Of a DNA stretch of 64,000 nt, positions 1-8,278 are shown piece after piece; positions within the stretch are counted from its first letter, which is position 1, and each line of letters begins with the position of its first letter. Both the position numbers and the translations under genes were made by a program. Source of the stretch: Cellulomonas palmilytica (GTDB lineage Bacteria; Actinomycetota; Actinomycetes; Actinomycetales; Cellulomonadaceae); NCBI RefSeq assembly GCF_021590045.1, contig NZ_CP062221.1, forward strand, positions 3,720,001-3,784,000, given 5' to 3'. The notes under the pieces are model-generated. The model was given only the letters and a program-made list of their open reading frames with translations. It was not told where the DNA came from and did not search any database.

Positions 1-54
1 GAACGCGGTCGCCGCCGCCCACACCAGAAGCGTGCTCAGGTCACCGGCCTGCAT
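1..54 (-). CDS. ccsB: CcsB cytochrome c biogenesis protein, N-terminal 18 residues (partial)
   Basis: Only the first 18 codons (MQAGDLSTLLVWAAATAF) lie in the window; the gene runs off the left edge. The ATG at 54 overlaps the end of resB by 14 nt, which implies translational coupling. In system II cytochrome c maturation the membrane protein CcsB (CcsA/ResC) follows ResB, and together they deliver and attach heme to apocytochrome c outside the membrane. The short peptide already looks like the start of a hydrophobic segment. The call rests mainly on position after resB. Confidence 0.7.
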   Translation of the reverse strand, partial: MQAGDLSTLLVWAAATAF

Positions 55-1864
55 GGTCACTCCCGTCCGTCGACGCGTCGGTCGCGTCGGTCACGTCAGT
101 CGTCGCCGAGGTCGTCGGCCGTGCGGGTCCCGACGAGCCCGTCGAGGCCCCGGCCCACGTCGTCCCGTCGAGGTCCGCCAGCGCGTCCGCGAGCACGCGT
201 TCGAGCTCGGGCTGGAGGCCGACGTCGTCGCCGCGCGCGAGGCCCGCGGCGCTCACCACTGTACGGCCCGGCCCCTCGCCCGGCCCCTGGCCCGGCACTG
301 CGCCCGGCACTGCGCCCGGCACCGCGCGCACCCACAGCCGCCGACGCGGCGCGAACAGGGAGGCGGCGAGACCCGCGAACGCGGCGAGCGCGAACACGAG
401 CACCCAGGTCAGGGCGGGGTCGTGGCGCAGGTCGAGCGCGACGTAGCGGGTGAGCGAGTCGAACGACACGCTCCCCAGCCCGTCGGGCAGCTCGACGGTC
501 TCGCCCGGCCGCAGGTACAGCGTCACCGGCTTGTCCTCGGCGTCGACGGCCTGCTCCATGCGCGACTCGTCGAGCTCGTAGACGTTCTGCGGCACGCCCG
601 TGTCGAGCCCGAGGTTGCCGGACCACACGGACAGGACGAGCAGCGGCGCGTCCGGAGCCGGGTGGGCGGACTGGAACAACCCCTCGGTGACCTCGACGGC
701 GGTGGGCAGGAGGTAGCCGACGAGGCCGATCTGCTGCTGGTCGCCCGAGACGTCGGGCACCTTGACCACGCCGCGCGAGGTGTAGACCTCGTCCTGCGGG
801 AGGAACGGCACCGGGCCGGAGAACGCGACCTCGCCCGCGGCGTCGTGCACCGTGAGCTGCGGCGCGTAGCCGTTGCCCTGCAGGTAGATCTTGGCGCCGG
901 AGCGCTCGAGCGGGTGGTTGACCTTGATGGTCTGCGCGGACTCGGTGCCGTCCGGGTCGGTCACGGTGACGAACGCGGCGAAGTCCCGGGGCTCGAGGGT
1001 CTGCTCGTCGAACCGCGCGGTGAAGTCGTCGAGGCGCAGCGTGAACGGCTCGAGGCTGTCCTCGCCGAACGCGGTGCCCTTCTCGAACGTGTCGTACTCC
1101 TTGACGGAGTTCGCCATGCCGCGGCCCTGCACGACGATCGCCTGGCCGCGGTAGTGCAGCATCTGGCCCGCGGCGATCGACACGAGCAGCCCGACGAGCG
1201 CGAGGTGGAACACGAGGTTGCCGGTCTCGCGCAGGTAGCCGCGCTCCCCCGCGGCGGACCAGGTGCCGCCGCCCTCGTCGTGCACGTCCACGCGGTAGGA
1301 CCGCGCGAACGGCGCCCACCACGGGCCGCGGCGCATCGCGCTCGCCGCGCGCCGCGCGACGTCCTCGGGCGTCGCGTCGACCTCGCCGCCCGCCTGCGCG
1401 GGGAACCGCGTGAGGCGGCGCGGGGTGCGCGGCGGGCGGCCGCGCAGAGCGCCGAGGTGCGCGCGCGTGCGCGGCAGGATGCACCCGACGAGCGAGATGA
1501 ACAGCATGAGGTAGATCGCGGAGAACCAGACGGAGGAGTACACGTCGAAGAACCCGAGCCGGTCGAGCCACGGCCCGCTGCCCGGGTGGTCCGCGATGTA
1601 CTGCGCGACCTCGGAGACGTCCTGCGCGCGCTGCGGGAACAGCGTGCCGGGCACGGCCGCCACGGCCAGCAGCATGAGCAGCAGCAGCGCGACGCGCATG
1701 CTCGTGAGCTGGCGCCACGCCCAGCGCGCCCAGCCGGTGAGCCCGAGGCGCGGGAGCTGCGGGGGTGCGTCGGGCGCGTCCGACGAGCCGTCGGCGGCCG
1801 ACGAGCCCGCGACGCGCGTCGCGTCGAACGTGTCCTCGAGGCCCTCGGGGCGGTAGGTCGCCAC
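41..1864 (-). CDS. resB: ResB, cytochrome c biogenesis protein (system II)
   Basis: 607-residue membrane protein of the ResB/Ccs1 family, partner of CcsB in heme delivery to apocytochrome c on the outer face of the membrane. Transmembrane segments are visible near residues 50-66 (LLLLMLLAVAAVPGTLF), 105-123 and 205-220, with a large extracytoplasmic domain and a last segment near 490-510 followed by a hydrophilic Ala/Thr/Asp-rich tail. The GTG at 1864 was chosen because the protein starts 1 nt after the ccdA stop and the frame further upstream is only a shadow of ccdA. It is third in the tlpA-ccdA-resB-ccsB operon. Confidence 0.93.
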   Translation of the reverse strand: MATYRPEGLEDTFDATRVAGSSAADGSSDAPDAPPQLPRLGLTGWARWAWRQLTSMRVALLLLMLLAVAAVPGTLFPQRAQDVSEVAQYIADHPGSGPWLDRLGFFDVYSSVWFSAIYLMLFISLVGCILPRTRAHLGALRGRPPRTPRRLTRFPAQAGGEVDATPEDVARRAASAMRRGPWWAPFARSYRVDVHDEGGGTWSAAGERGYLRETGNLVFHLALVGLLVSIAAGQMLHYRGQAIVVQGRGMANSVKEYDTFEKGTAFGEDSLEPFTLRLDDFTARFDEQTLEPRDFAAFVTVTDPDGTESAQTIKVNHPLERSGAKIYLQGNGYAPQLTVHDAAGEVAFSGPVPFLPQDEVYTSRGVVKVPDVSGDQQQIGLVGYLLPTAVEVTEGLFQSAHPAPDAPLLVLSVWSGNLGLDTGVPQNVYELDESRMEQAVDAEDKPVTLYLRPGETVELPDGLGSVSFDSLTRYVALDLRHDPALTWVLVFALAAFAGLAASLFAPRRRLWVRAVPGAVPGAVPGQGPGEGPGRTVVSAAGLARGDDVGLQPELERVLADALADLDGTTWAGASTGSSGPARPTTSATTDVTDATDASTDGSDHAGR

Positions 1865-1865
1865 G

Positions 1866-2747
1866 TCACACCACCGGCACGAAGTCGTCGGCGAACACGC
1901 CCTGCAGCCACTGCGCCCACGTGTCCCACACGCCCGTGACGAGCGCGAGGCCGAGCACGACGAGCAGGCCGCCGCCGACCCGCATGATCGCGAGCCGGTG
2001 CCGGCGCAGGAAGGACAGCGCCCGCGCGGAGCGCTCGACGCCGAGCGCGACCAGCAGGAACGGCAGCCCGAGCCCCACGCAGAACGCGACCGCGAGCAGC
2101 GCGCCGCGCCCCGCGGACGCCTGGTCGAGCGACAGGCTGTAGATCGCGGCGAGCGTCGGGCCGATGCACGGCGTCCAGCCGAGCCCGAACGTGACACCCA
2201 GCAGCGGCGCACCCCACAGCCCGGCACGCGGCGCGAGGTGCAGGCGCTTCTCGTACTGCAGGAACGGCACGAGCCCGAGGAACGCCAGGCCCATGAGGAC
2301 CACGACGACGCCCAGCACGCGCGACAGCACGTCGGACCACTGGACGAGCGCCGCGCCGAGCGTCCCGGCCAGCACGCCGAACACGACGAACACGAGCGAG
2401 AACCCGGCGACGAACAGGCCGACCCCGGCGAGCACGCGGGCGCGCGCCGGGTCACGCCGCGCGGGCGCGTCCTCGTCGGCCCCGACGACCGGCTGCCCGG
2501 GCGCGACCCCGCGCACGACACCCCCGGCGACGGCGGTGCCCGGCCGCGTGCTCGTCGCACCCGTCATGCCGCCCAGGTAGGCGAGGTAGCCGGGCACGAG
2601 CGGCAGCACGCACGGCGACGCGAACGCGACGACCCCGGCGACGACGGCCACGGGCACGGCCAGCAGCAGCGACCCGCTCGCGGCGGTCTGCCCGAACGAG
2701 CTGCCCGCGGCGAGCACCTCGGGTTGCGCGAGGACGGCGAGGGTCAC
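1866..2747 (-). CDS. ccdA: CcdA/DsbD-type thiol-disulfide transporter for cytochrome c biogenesis
   Basis: 293-residue polytopic protein of the CcdA family, which passes reducing electrons from cytoplasmic thioredoxin across the membrane to keep apocytochrome heme-binding cysteines reduced. The two redox cysteines are visible in ASPCVLPLVPG (Cys46) and GWTPCIGP. Six hydrophobic stretches match the family. The region between the first two segments carries a longer charged loop than usual (GQPVVGADEDAPARRD). The GTG start at 2747 overlaps the stop of the upstream thioredoxin gene (GTGA). Confidence 0.92.
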   Translation of the reverse strand: MTLAVLAQPEVLAAGSSFGQTAASGSLLLAVPVAVVAGVVAFASPCVLPLVPGYLAYLGGMTGATSTRPGTAVAGGVVRGVAPGQPVVGADEDAPARRDPARARVLAGVGLFVAGFSLVFVVFGVLAGTLGAALVQWSDVLSRVLGVVVVLMGLAFLGLVPFLQYEKRLHLAPRAGLWGAPLLGVTFGLGWTPCIGPTLAAIYSLSLDQASAGRGALLAVAFCVGLGLPFLLVALGVERSARALSFLRRHRLAIMRVGGGLLVVLGLALVTGVWDTWAQWLQGVFADDFVPVV

Positions 2748-3388
2748 GACGGCACCGGCTCGGCGAGCAGGTCGTCGACGACGGTGCGCAGCGTCGAGGC
2801 GTCGAGCAGCCCGACGACGCGCGCGGCGACCTTGCCCTCGCGGTCGAGCACGACGGTCGTCGGGACGGCGTTCAGCGGGACGACGCCCTGCAGCGCGAGC
2901 ACGGCCTGCCCGCTGGTGTCCTCGAGGCTCGGGTACGGCACCTCGAACGTGCGCTGGAACGCCTGCGCGGCGCCGGCCTCGTCGGTCGAGTTCAGCCCGA
3001 GGACGCGCACGCCGGCGTCGGCGTAGTCGGTCGCGAACGCGACGAGGTCGGGGGCCTCGGCGCGGCACGGCGGGCACGCGGCGTACCAGGTGTTGAGCAC
3101 GACGACGTCACCCCGCCACGAGGCGACGTCCTGCTCGGTGCCCTCGTAGTCCGTGCCGGCGAGCTCCACGGGGCCCTTGCGGTCGCCCGCGGCCCACGTC
3201 TTCGTCGAGCCGTCGCCCGAGACGTAGCCGTCGTCGGTGGTGTCGCCGGTCTGCTGCTGCGCGGGCCCGCACGCGGCGAGCACGCCGACGAGCAGCGCGA
3301 ACGCGGCGCCGGCCGCGGCGCGACGGCCGCGCAGCCGACCGCGCGCCGGATCGCGTCGGGCCGCCCGGGCCCCGGCGAGGGACGTCAC
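2744..3388 (-). CDS. TlpA/ResA-like thioredoxin lipoprotein
   Basis: 214-residue extracytoplasmic thioredoxin-fold lipoprotein. An Arg-rich start and hydrophobic run end in a lipobox (VLAAC, Cys40), followed by a TlpA/AhpC-TSA domain with the redox motif C105-P-P-C108 in NTWYAACPPCRAE and the cis-Pro region NAVPTTVVLD. Such ResA-type proteins take electrons from CcdA and reduce apocytochrome c before heme attachment, which fits the operon. Start: the GTG at 3388 has CAGGTG about 6 nt upstream; an alternative GTG lies at 3397. It follows the histidine phosphatase gene with almost no gap. Confidence 0.88.
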   Translation of the reverse strand: MTSLAGARAARRDPARGRLRGRRAAAGAAFALLVGVLAACGPAQQQTGDTTDDGYVSGDGSTKTWAAGDRKGPVELAGTDYEGTEQDVASWRGDVVVLNTWYAACPPCRAEAPDLVAFATDYADAGVRVLGLNSTDEAGAAQAFQRTFEVPYPSLEDTSGQAVLALQGVVPLNAVPTTVVLDREGKVAARVVGLLDASTLRTVVDDLLAEPVPS

Positions 3389-3389
3389 G

Positions 3390-4148
3390 TCACGCACCTG
3401 CCACGGTCGCGGCGCCGGGCAGCAGCGCGGCGGCGGGCTCGGTGTACGTGATGGAGACGAGCGAGTCGTCCTCGTAGTTGAGGCTCGTGAGCGACGCGAG
3501 CGAGCACTGCCGGCGGCGCGGGTCGTGCCACAGGCGGCGCTTCTCGAGCGCGAGGCGCGTGACCCACACGGGCAGCTGGTGCGAGACGAGCACGACCTCG
3601 TGACCGCGCGCGACGTCCCGCGCGGCGTCGACGGCCGCGAGCATGCGGTCGACCTGCTCGCGGTACGGCTCGCCCCACGACGGGCGGAACGGGTTGCGCA
3701 GGTACGGCCAGTGCTCGGGGTGACGCAGCGACCCGTCGCCGACACCGAACGTCCTGCCCTGGAAGTGGTTGTCCGCCTCGATGAGGCGCGCGTCGGTGCC
3801 GACCTCCAGCCCGAACGCGGCGGCGATGGGCGCGGCGGTCTCCTGCGCGCGCTCCAGCGGCGAGGCGATCACGGCGACGACGTCGCGGCGCGGACCGGCG
3901 AGCGGCACGGCGCCCGCGGCCTGCGCGAGCGTGCTGCTCGCGACGACGGCGTCGGCCGCGGCGTCTTCGTGCCCGAGCTCGCTCAGCCACTGGCCCTCGT
4001 ACTCACGCCCGGACAGGTGCGCGGCGACGATCCGTGCCATCGCGCGGCCCCGCTCGGACAGGCGGTACCCCGGCAGGCGCCCGTAGAGCACGCCGTCGGG
4101 GTTGTGCACCTCGCCGTGGCGCATCAGGTGGACGGTGGTCGCGACCAT
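3390..4148 (-). CDS. Histidine phosphatase family protein (phosphoglycerate mutase-like)
   Basis: 252 residues. The N-terminal catalytic signature is LMRHGEV (Arg9-His11 region), and the second conserved His sits in VLVSHQLPV. These are the phosphohistidine and partner His of the branch-1 histidine phosphatase fold. The family contains phosphoglycerate mutases and many phosphatases, so the substrate cannot be read from sequence. It directly precedes the TlpA-like gene in the same direction, an arrangement also known in other actinobacteria next to cytochrome c maturation genes. A GACACT box 7 nt before the ATG suggests a possibly leaderless message. Confidence 0.88.
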   Translation of the reverse strand: MVATTVHLMRHGEVHNPDGVLYGRLPGYRLSERGRAMARIVAAHLSGREYEGQWLSELGHEDAAADAVVASSTLAQAAGAVPLAGPRRDVVAVIASPLERAQETAAPIAAAFGLEVGTDARLIEADNHFQGRTFGVGDGSLRHPEHWPYLRNPFRPSWGEPYREQVDRMLAAVDAARDVARGHEVVLVSHQLPVWVTRLALEKRRLWHDPRRRQCSLASLTSLNYEDDSLVSITYTEPAAALLPGAATVAGA

Positions 4149-4197
4149 GGGAGTCAGTGTCCCTCACGCAGCCGTGTGCTCGGGCCCGGGTCCGGGC

Positions 4198-4722
4198 TCA
4201 GGCGGGGTGAGACGCGCCACCGGACAGGTGCTCGCCGATGATGCCCATGGCCTGGCCGAGCGTGCGGAACTGCTCGGGCGTGAGCACGTCGACGAGGTGC
4301 GCGCGCACCGACCGCACGTGGCTCGGCGCGGCGCCGACGAGGCGCTGCCAGCCCTGCTCCGTCATGGTGCAGTTGACGCCGCGCGCGTCGTGGACGCACG
4401 GGCGCCGCTCGACGAGCCCCTGCTCCTCCATGCGGCGGATGGTGTGCGTGAGGCGGCTGCGCGAGTGCGCGAGGCCGGTCGCGATCTCGGACATGCGCAT
4501 GGTCCGCTCGGGCGCCTCGGAGAGGCGCACGAGCACCTCGTACTCGTGGATCGACAGGCCGGTCTCCGCCTCGAGCTCGTGCGCGAGCACGTCGTTGAGC
4601 ATGGCGACGCCGTTGCGGTACGAGCGCCAGCTCAGCTGTTCGTCGGCGGTCAGCCAGCGCACCTCGTCCTCGACCGGTGCCGGGGTCGAGGGTGCGGACG
4701 GCGTCGGTGCGGTCGTGGCCAC
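4198..4722 (-). CDS. MarR family transcriptional regulator
   Basis: 174-residue winged-helix repressor-type protein. The MarR core is visible: IHEYEVLVRLSEAPERTMRMSEIA, a recognition helix around LAHSRSRLTHTIRRMEEQGLV, then a wing with ERRPCVHDARGV. The GTG at 4722 is preferred because AGAGG sits 8 nt upstream; a GTG at 4731 would overlap that Shine-Dalgarno. It is divergent from the yceI gene, with a cluster of inverted repeats between them, so control of itself and yceI is likely. A single Cys in the wing (PCVHD) could be a redox sensor, but this is only a suggestion. Confidence 0.9.
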   Translation of the reverse strand: MATTAPTPSAPSTPAPVEDEVRWLTADEQLSWRSYRNGVAMLNDVLAHELEAETGLSIHEYEVLVRLSEAPERTMRMSEIATGLAHSRSRLTHTIRRMEEQGLVERRPCVHDARGVNCTMTEQGWQRLVGAAPSHVRSVRAHLVDVLTPEQFRTLGQAMGIIGEHLSGGASHPA

Positions 4723-4860
4723 GTGTCTCACCTCTCGTGCGGCGCCGGTCTCGGCGGTGCGTGCTCGTCGTGCGGGTCTCCGGGTGCCGGACGAGTGTCC
4801 CAGTCACCGCGCGGCACGACGAGTCCCTGGTCGGGTCTTGCGCTCGTGCCCTCACTGTAG

Positions 4861-4903
4861 TACAACTTTGAACTAGCAGCAGTTGAGAGTTCAACAATCA
4901 ACT
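4861..4903. promoter_or_regulatory. Overlapping inverted repeats, probable MarR operator
   Basis: This AT-richer stretch holds several overlapping dyads: TTGAACT (4868-4874) facing AGTTCAA (4888-4894), GTTGA-N4-TCAAC (4882-4895) and AGTTGA (4881-4886) facing TCAACT (4898-4903). It lies between the divergent marR and yceI genes, where a MarR dimer would be expected to bind. Binding itself is inferred. Confidence 0.6.
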
Positions 4904-4959
4904 CGACCGACTGCCCCGGACCATCCCGCGCACCACCCGACCTCTCAGGGAGAACCACC

Positions 4960-5523
4960 ATGAGCGCCACGACCACCACCACCCTCCCCGCCGGCCTCAC
5001 CACGGGCACCTGGGCCATCGACCCCTCGCACACCGAGGCGGCGTTCAGCGTCCGGCACGCGGGCATCTCCAAGGTCCGCGGCACCGTCGCGGTCACCGGC
5101 GGCGCCATCACGGTCGGCGAGGACCTCGCCTCGACCTCCGTCACCGCCACGCTCGACCCCGCCACGGTCTCCACTGGCGACGCGAACCGCGACGGCCACC
5201 TCAAGAGCGGCGACTTCTTCGACGTGGAGAAGTTCGGCGAGTGGTCCTTCACCTCGACCGCGATCCGCCCCGAGGGCGACGCGTTCGTCATCGCCGGCGA
5301 CCTCACGATCCACGGCGAGACCCAGCCGGTCGAGCTCGCGACCGAGTTCAACGGCGTGGCGGTCGACCCGTTCGGCAACACGCGCGCCGGGTTCGAGGCG
5401 TCGGTGACGATCTCCCGCAAGGACTTCGGCCTGACCTGGAACGCCGCGCTCGAGGCCGGCGGCGTCCTCGTCTCCGACAAGGTCACCATCACGCTCGACG
5501 TCTCGGCCATCAAGCAGGCCTGA
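4960..5523 (+). CDS. YceI family protein
   Basis: 187 residues covering a single YceI domain: GTWAIDPSHTEAAFSVRHAGISKVRG at the start, then FDVEKFGEWSFTST, and ending in KVTITLDVSAI. The family forms a lipocalin-like barrel that binds isoprenoid or other lipids; its physiological role is mostly unknown. No signal peptide is seen, so it is probably cytoplasmic, unlike secreted proteobacterial members. AGGGAGAA lies 6-12 nt before the ATG. It is divergent from marR and probably repressed by it; MarR-YceI pairs often respond to stress. A strong hairpin follows the stop. Confidence 0.92.
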   Translation: MSATTTTTLPAGLTTGTWAIDPSHTEAAFSVRHAGISKVRGTVAVTGGAITVGEDLASTSVTATLDPATVSTGDANRDGHLKSGDFFDVEKFGEWSFTSTAIRPEGDAFVIAGDLTIHGETQPVELATEFNGVAVDPFGNTRAGFEASVTISRKDFGLTWNAALEAGGVLVSDKVTITLDVSAIKQA

Positions 5524-5585
5524 GCCAGGGCGCCCCTGCGGCGCCCGTCCCCGCGGCAGCGCACCCCCTGGCGCCGCCGCGAGAC

Positions 5586-5624
5586 CCGCGGGCGGGTCCG
5601 GCACCACGCCGGGCCCGCCCGCGG
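5586..5624. terminator. GC-rich hairpin between convergent yceI and rex
   Basis: Stem CCGCGGGCGGG-T-CCGGC, loop ACCAC, then GCCGG-G-CCCGCCCGCGG. A 16-bp stem with one mismatch lies between two genes that end toward each other. No U tract follows, as is usual in high-GC actinobacteria. Confidence 0.7.
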
Positions 5625-5662
5625 CGTCCCAGCAGCCCGTCCCAGCAGCCCGTCCCCGCGCG

Positions 5663-6313
5663 TCAGCGGCCGCGGCGACGCGCGTCGTGGAACGCGAGGA
5701 TCTGCAGCTCGCTCGCGACGTCCACCTGGCGCACCGTCACGCGCTCGGGCACGTGCAGCGCACGCGGCGCGAACGTCAGCAGCGCCGTCACGCCCGCGCC
5801 GACGAGCGCGTCGCACACCGGCTGCGCGTGCGCCGCGGGCACCGCGATGACCCCGACGGACGCCTTCGTCCGTCGCACCACGTCACCGATCGCGTCCGCG
5901 GGCTCGACGACGAGCCCCGCGACCGTCGTCCCGACCACGTCGGGGTCCGCGTCGACGAGTGCCGCGACCTCGAACCCGCGATCGGCGAAGCCGCCGTAGC
6001 TCGCGAGCGCGTGGCCCAGGTACCCGATCCCGACGATCACCACCCGCCGCCGCGACTGCACGCCCAGCACCTCGCCGAGCTGCCGCTCGAGGTGCGCGAC
6101 GTCGTACCCCACGCCCCGCCGCCCGTACGAGCCGAGGAACGACAGGTCCTTGCGCAGCTGCGCCGGCGAGACGCCCGCCGCCCCGGCGAGCTCCTCGGAC
6201 GTCACGACGCGCGAGCCGCGCACCGACTCCAGCGCGTGCAGGTACCCGGGCAGCCGGGCGACCGTGGCGTCCGGCAGCTCCGCTCGGTCCGGTGAGTCGG
6301 GTGTGCTGCGCAC
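5663..6313 (-). CDS. rex: Redox-sensing transcriptional repressor Rex
   Basis: 216 residues with the two Rex domains. The N-terminal winged helix (residues about 12-80: RLPGYLHALESV, TSEELAGAAGVSPAQLRKDLSFLGSYGRRGVGY) is followed by a Rossmann domain with GIGYLGHALASYGGF and VDADPDVVG. Rex binds NADH or NAD+ and lifts repression of respiration and fermentation genes when NADH rises. It sits 12 nt behind a glutaredoxin-like gene, as in many actinobacteria. The usual next genes (hemA and others) are absent here, because yceI ends toward it. The nrdDG operon in this window is a plausible anaerobic-metabolism neighbour, but I saw no Rex site there. Confidence 0.95.
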   Translation of the reverse strand: MRSTPDSPDRAELPDATVARLPGYLHALESVRGSRVVTSEELAGAAGVSPAQLRKDLSFLGSYGRRGVGYDVAHLERQLGEVLGVQSRRRVVIVGIGYLGHALASYGGFADRGFEVAALVDADPDVVGTTVAGLVVEPADAIGDVVRRTKASVGVIAVPAAHAQPVCDALVGAGVTALLTFAPRALHVPERVTVRQVDVASELQILAFHDARRRGR

Positions 6314-6325
6314 GGTTCCCCCGGC

Positions 6326-6598
6326 TCAGCGCGCGGCCAGCGCGCGCCGCAGCCGCGCCGACTCGATGCGCCAGTACCCCTGCCGCACACCGTCGACCTC
6401 GACCACCGGCACGAGGTCTCCGTACTGCGACAGGTCCCGACCGGGCTCGTCGTCCCGGTCGACGTCGACCTCACGCCACGTCGTGCCCGCGAGCGCGGCC
6501 TCCGCCGCGACGATCGCGCGCGCGTCGGCGCACAGGTGGCACCCCGCGCGGGAGTACAGGACCACGCGGGCGGTGGTCGTCGGCTCGTCGTCGTGCAC
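6326..6598 (-). CDS. Glutaredoxin family protein
   Basis: 90 residues of thioredoxin fold with the redox motif CHLC in YSRAGCHLCADARA, followed by VPVVEVDG (cis-Pro) near residue 63. This small glutaredoxin-like group commonly precedes rex in actinobacteria. The GTG start at 6598 lies 7 nt behind a TAGGGT box, so the mRNA is probably leaderless. Its substrate is unknown; glutathione is not the usual thiol in actinobacteria, so mycothiol or another partner is likely. Confidence 0.88.
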   Translation of the reverse strand: MHDDEPTTTARVVLYSRAGCHLCADARAIVAAEAALAGTTWREVDVDRDDEPGRDLSQYGDLVPVVEVDGVRQGYWRIESARLRRALAAR

Positions 6599-6611
6599 GT
6601 GCCCGACCCTA
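6599..6611 (-). promoter_or_regulatory. Leaderless promoter of the glutaredoxin-rex operon
   Basis: On the minus strand TAGGGT (6611-6606) matches the actinobacterial -10 TANNNT, and the GTG start follows after 7 nt. This leaves no room for a Shine-Dalgarno, so transcription should start at or next to the start codon. Confidence 0.6.
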
Positions 6612-6677
6612 GTCCGCGAAGGACCCGCGCGTCGGCGGTCCGGGCGGTACGTGCGGCGCGTCCACGGCGGGGCTGAC

Positions 6678-6689
6678 TACAGTGACCGG
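6678..6689 (+). promoter_or_regulatory. Leaderless promoter of the HAD phosphatase gene
   Basis: TACAGT (6678-6683) is a TANNNT -10 box, and the ATG begins 6 nt later at 6690. No Shine-Dalgarno is visible. It faces away from the glutaredoxin promoter 70 nt upstream. Confidence 0.55.
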
Positions 6690-7517
6690 ATGCCGGAGCA
6701 GAACGACGACCGTGCCACGGTCGACGGCGCCCCGGGCGGCCGCGCGGCCGCGTTCTTCGACGTCGACAACACCGTGGTGCGGGGCGCGAGCGCGTTCCAC
6801 CTCGCGGTCGGCCTGTACCGCCGCGGGTTCTTCCGGCCGTGGGACCTGCTGCGGTTCGCGGGCCACCAGCTGCGCTACCGGCTCGTCGGCGAGAACCGCC
6901 GGCAGATCGACCGGCTGCGCGGCGAGGCGCTCGCGATCATGCGCGGCCACTCGGTCGCCGAGGTCACCGCGATCGCCGAGGACGTGTACGACCAGGTGCT
7001 GCACCTGCGCCTCTACCCCGGCACGCGAGCGCTGATCGACGCGCACGTCGCGGCCGGCGACGAGGTCTGGTTCGTCACCGCGTCCCCCATGGAGATCGCC
7101 GGCCTGCTCGCGCGGCGCCTGGGCACGACGGGGGCGCTCGGGACCGTCGCCGAGGAGCACGACGGCTTCTACACGGGCCGGCTCGTCGGCGACATGCTGC
7201 ACGGCGAGGCGAAGGCACGCGCGGTGCGGGCTCTCGCGGAGCGCTCCGGGATCGACCTGTCGCGCTCGGCCGCGTACGGCGACTCGACCAACGACCTGCC
7301 GCTGCTCGGCACGGTCGGCCACCCGTGCGCGATCAACCCGGACCGCCGCCTGCGCCGGCACGCGGCCCGCCAGGGCTGGCCCGTGCGCGACTTCCGGCCC
7401 GCGCGGCGCTCGCTCACGCGCGGGGCGCGCGCGGCGACCGTCGCGGGCGCGGTGTGGGCGACCGCGGTCTCGGCCCGGGCGGCGCGGCGCGGGCTCACGC
7501 GACACGCCGGGGGCTGA
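6690..7517 (+). CDS. HAD-IB family phosphatase (SerB-like)
   Basis: 275 residues. HAD motif I is FFDVDNTVV (nucleophile Asp23 region), motif II is FVTASPMEI, and motifs III/IV are KARAVR and YGDSTNDLPLL. The cap between motifs I and II is alpha-helical, as in subfamily IB, which contains phosphoserine and lysophospholipid phosphatases. The C-terminus has a short hydrophobic segment (TVAGAVWATAVSAR), so membrane association is possible. A second HAD-IB gene lies at 62104. The substrate is not determinable. Confidence 0.9.
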   Translation: MPEQNDDRATVDGAPGGRAAAFFDVDNTVVRGASAFHLAVGLYRRGFFRPWDLLRFAGHQLRYRLVGENRRQIDRLRGEALAIMRGHSVAEVTAIAEDVYDQVLHLRLYPGTRALIDAHVAAGDEVWFVTASPMEIAGLLARRLGTTGALGTVAEEHDGFYTGRLVGDMLHGEAKARAVRALAERSGIDLSRSAAYGDSTNDLPLLGTVGHPCAINPDRRLRRHAARQGWPVRDFRPARRSLTRGARAATVAGAVWATAVSARAARRGLTRHAGG

Positions 7518-7641
7518 CGGCCCGCGCGCGGACGAGAGCCGCCGACGGACATCAGATGAACACGCGGCAGACCCGGGCCGACGGTCGTCGGTCTGGGTGC
7601 CAGCCCCTCTCCCGGCCTCCTGCGAGCACTCCGCGGAGCCC

Positions 7642-7654
7642 TAGGGTTTGCCCC
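7642..7654 (+). promoter_or_regulatory. Leaderless promoter of the GNAT gene
   Basis: TAGGGT (7642-7647) stands 7 nt before the GTG start at 7655, the same hexamer and spacing as before the glutaredoxin gene. Confidence 0.6.
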
Positions 7655-8185
7655 GTGACAACCGTTCGCCGCGCTCGGCCCGACGACGTCCCCGCCCTCG
7701 CCGAGCTGGCCGCGCTGACGTTCCCGCTGGCCTGCCCGCCGGGCTCGACGCCCGACGACCAGCGCGCATTCGTCGAGACGGTGCTGTCACCGACCGCGTT
7801 CGAGGGCTACCTCGCGGACGGCACGCGCACGCTGCTCGTCGCGCAGGACGGGACCGGCGTGCTCGAGGGCTACACGATGCTCGTCGCCGGCATGCCGGCC
7901 GACTCCGACGTGCGCGCCGCGCTGTCCCTGTGGCCGACCGCCGAGCTGTCCAAGTGCTACGTGCACCCGGAGCACCACGGCCGCGGCGTGGCCGACGCGC
8001 TCATCACGGCCACGCTCGACGACGCGCGCGGCCGCCACGCGGTCGGCTGCTGGCTGGGCGTCAACCAGCTCAACGAGCGTGCGCAGCGGTTCTACCGGCG
8101 CCACGGGTTCCTGCGGGTCGGCACGAAGCACTTCCGCGTGGGCTCCCGCATCGAGGACGACTACGTCCTCGAGCGCGCGCTCTGA
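7655..8185 (+). CDS. GNAT family N-acetyltransferase
   Basis: 176 residues of GNAT fold: VRRARPDDVPALAELAALTFP at the start, the acetyl-CoA loop in KCYVHPEHHGRGVADALI (Gln/Arg-x-x-Gly-x-Ala type), and the C-terminal NERAQRFYRRHGFLRVGTKHFRVGS strand. These features mark it as a GCN5-related acyltransferase of the small-molecule type; the acceptor is unknown. GTG is the start, with no Shine-Dalgarno but a -10 box 7 nt upstream. It stands alone, with a strong hairpin after the stop. Confidence 0.9.
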   Translation: MTTVRRARPDDVPALAELAALTFPLACPPGSTPDDQRAFVETVLSPTAFEGYLADGTRTLLVAQDGTGVLEGYTMLVAGMPADSDVRAALSLWPTAELSKCYVHPEHHGRGVADALITATLDDARGRHAVGCWLGVNQLNERAQRFYRRHGFLRVGTKHFRVGSRIEDDYVLERAL

Positions 8186-8220
8186 CGCGCGCCCCGCGCC
8201 CGTCGGGCCCGGGAAGACGG

Positions 8221-8250
8221 CGAGGGCCCGGCCGTCCGGCCGAGCCCTCG
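8221..8250. terminator. Bidirectional hairpin between GNAT and bS22 genes
   Basis: CGAGGGC (8221-8227) pairs with GCCCTCG (8244-8250) around an inner GGCC-rich stem. It lies 35 nt after the GNAT stop and 29 nt beyond the bS22 stop, so it can serve both convergent genes. Confidence 0.7.
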
Positions 8251-8278
8251 TCTCACACGCTGCCTGAGCAGCGCGTGG

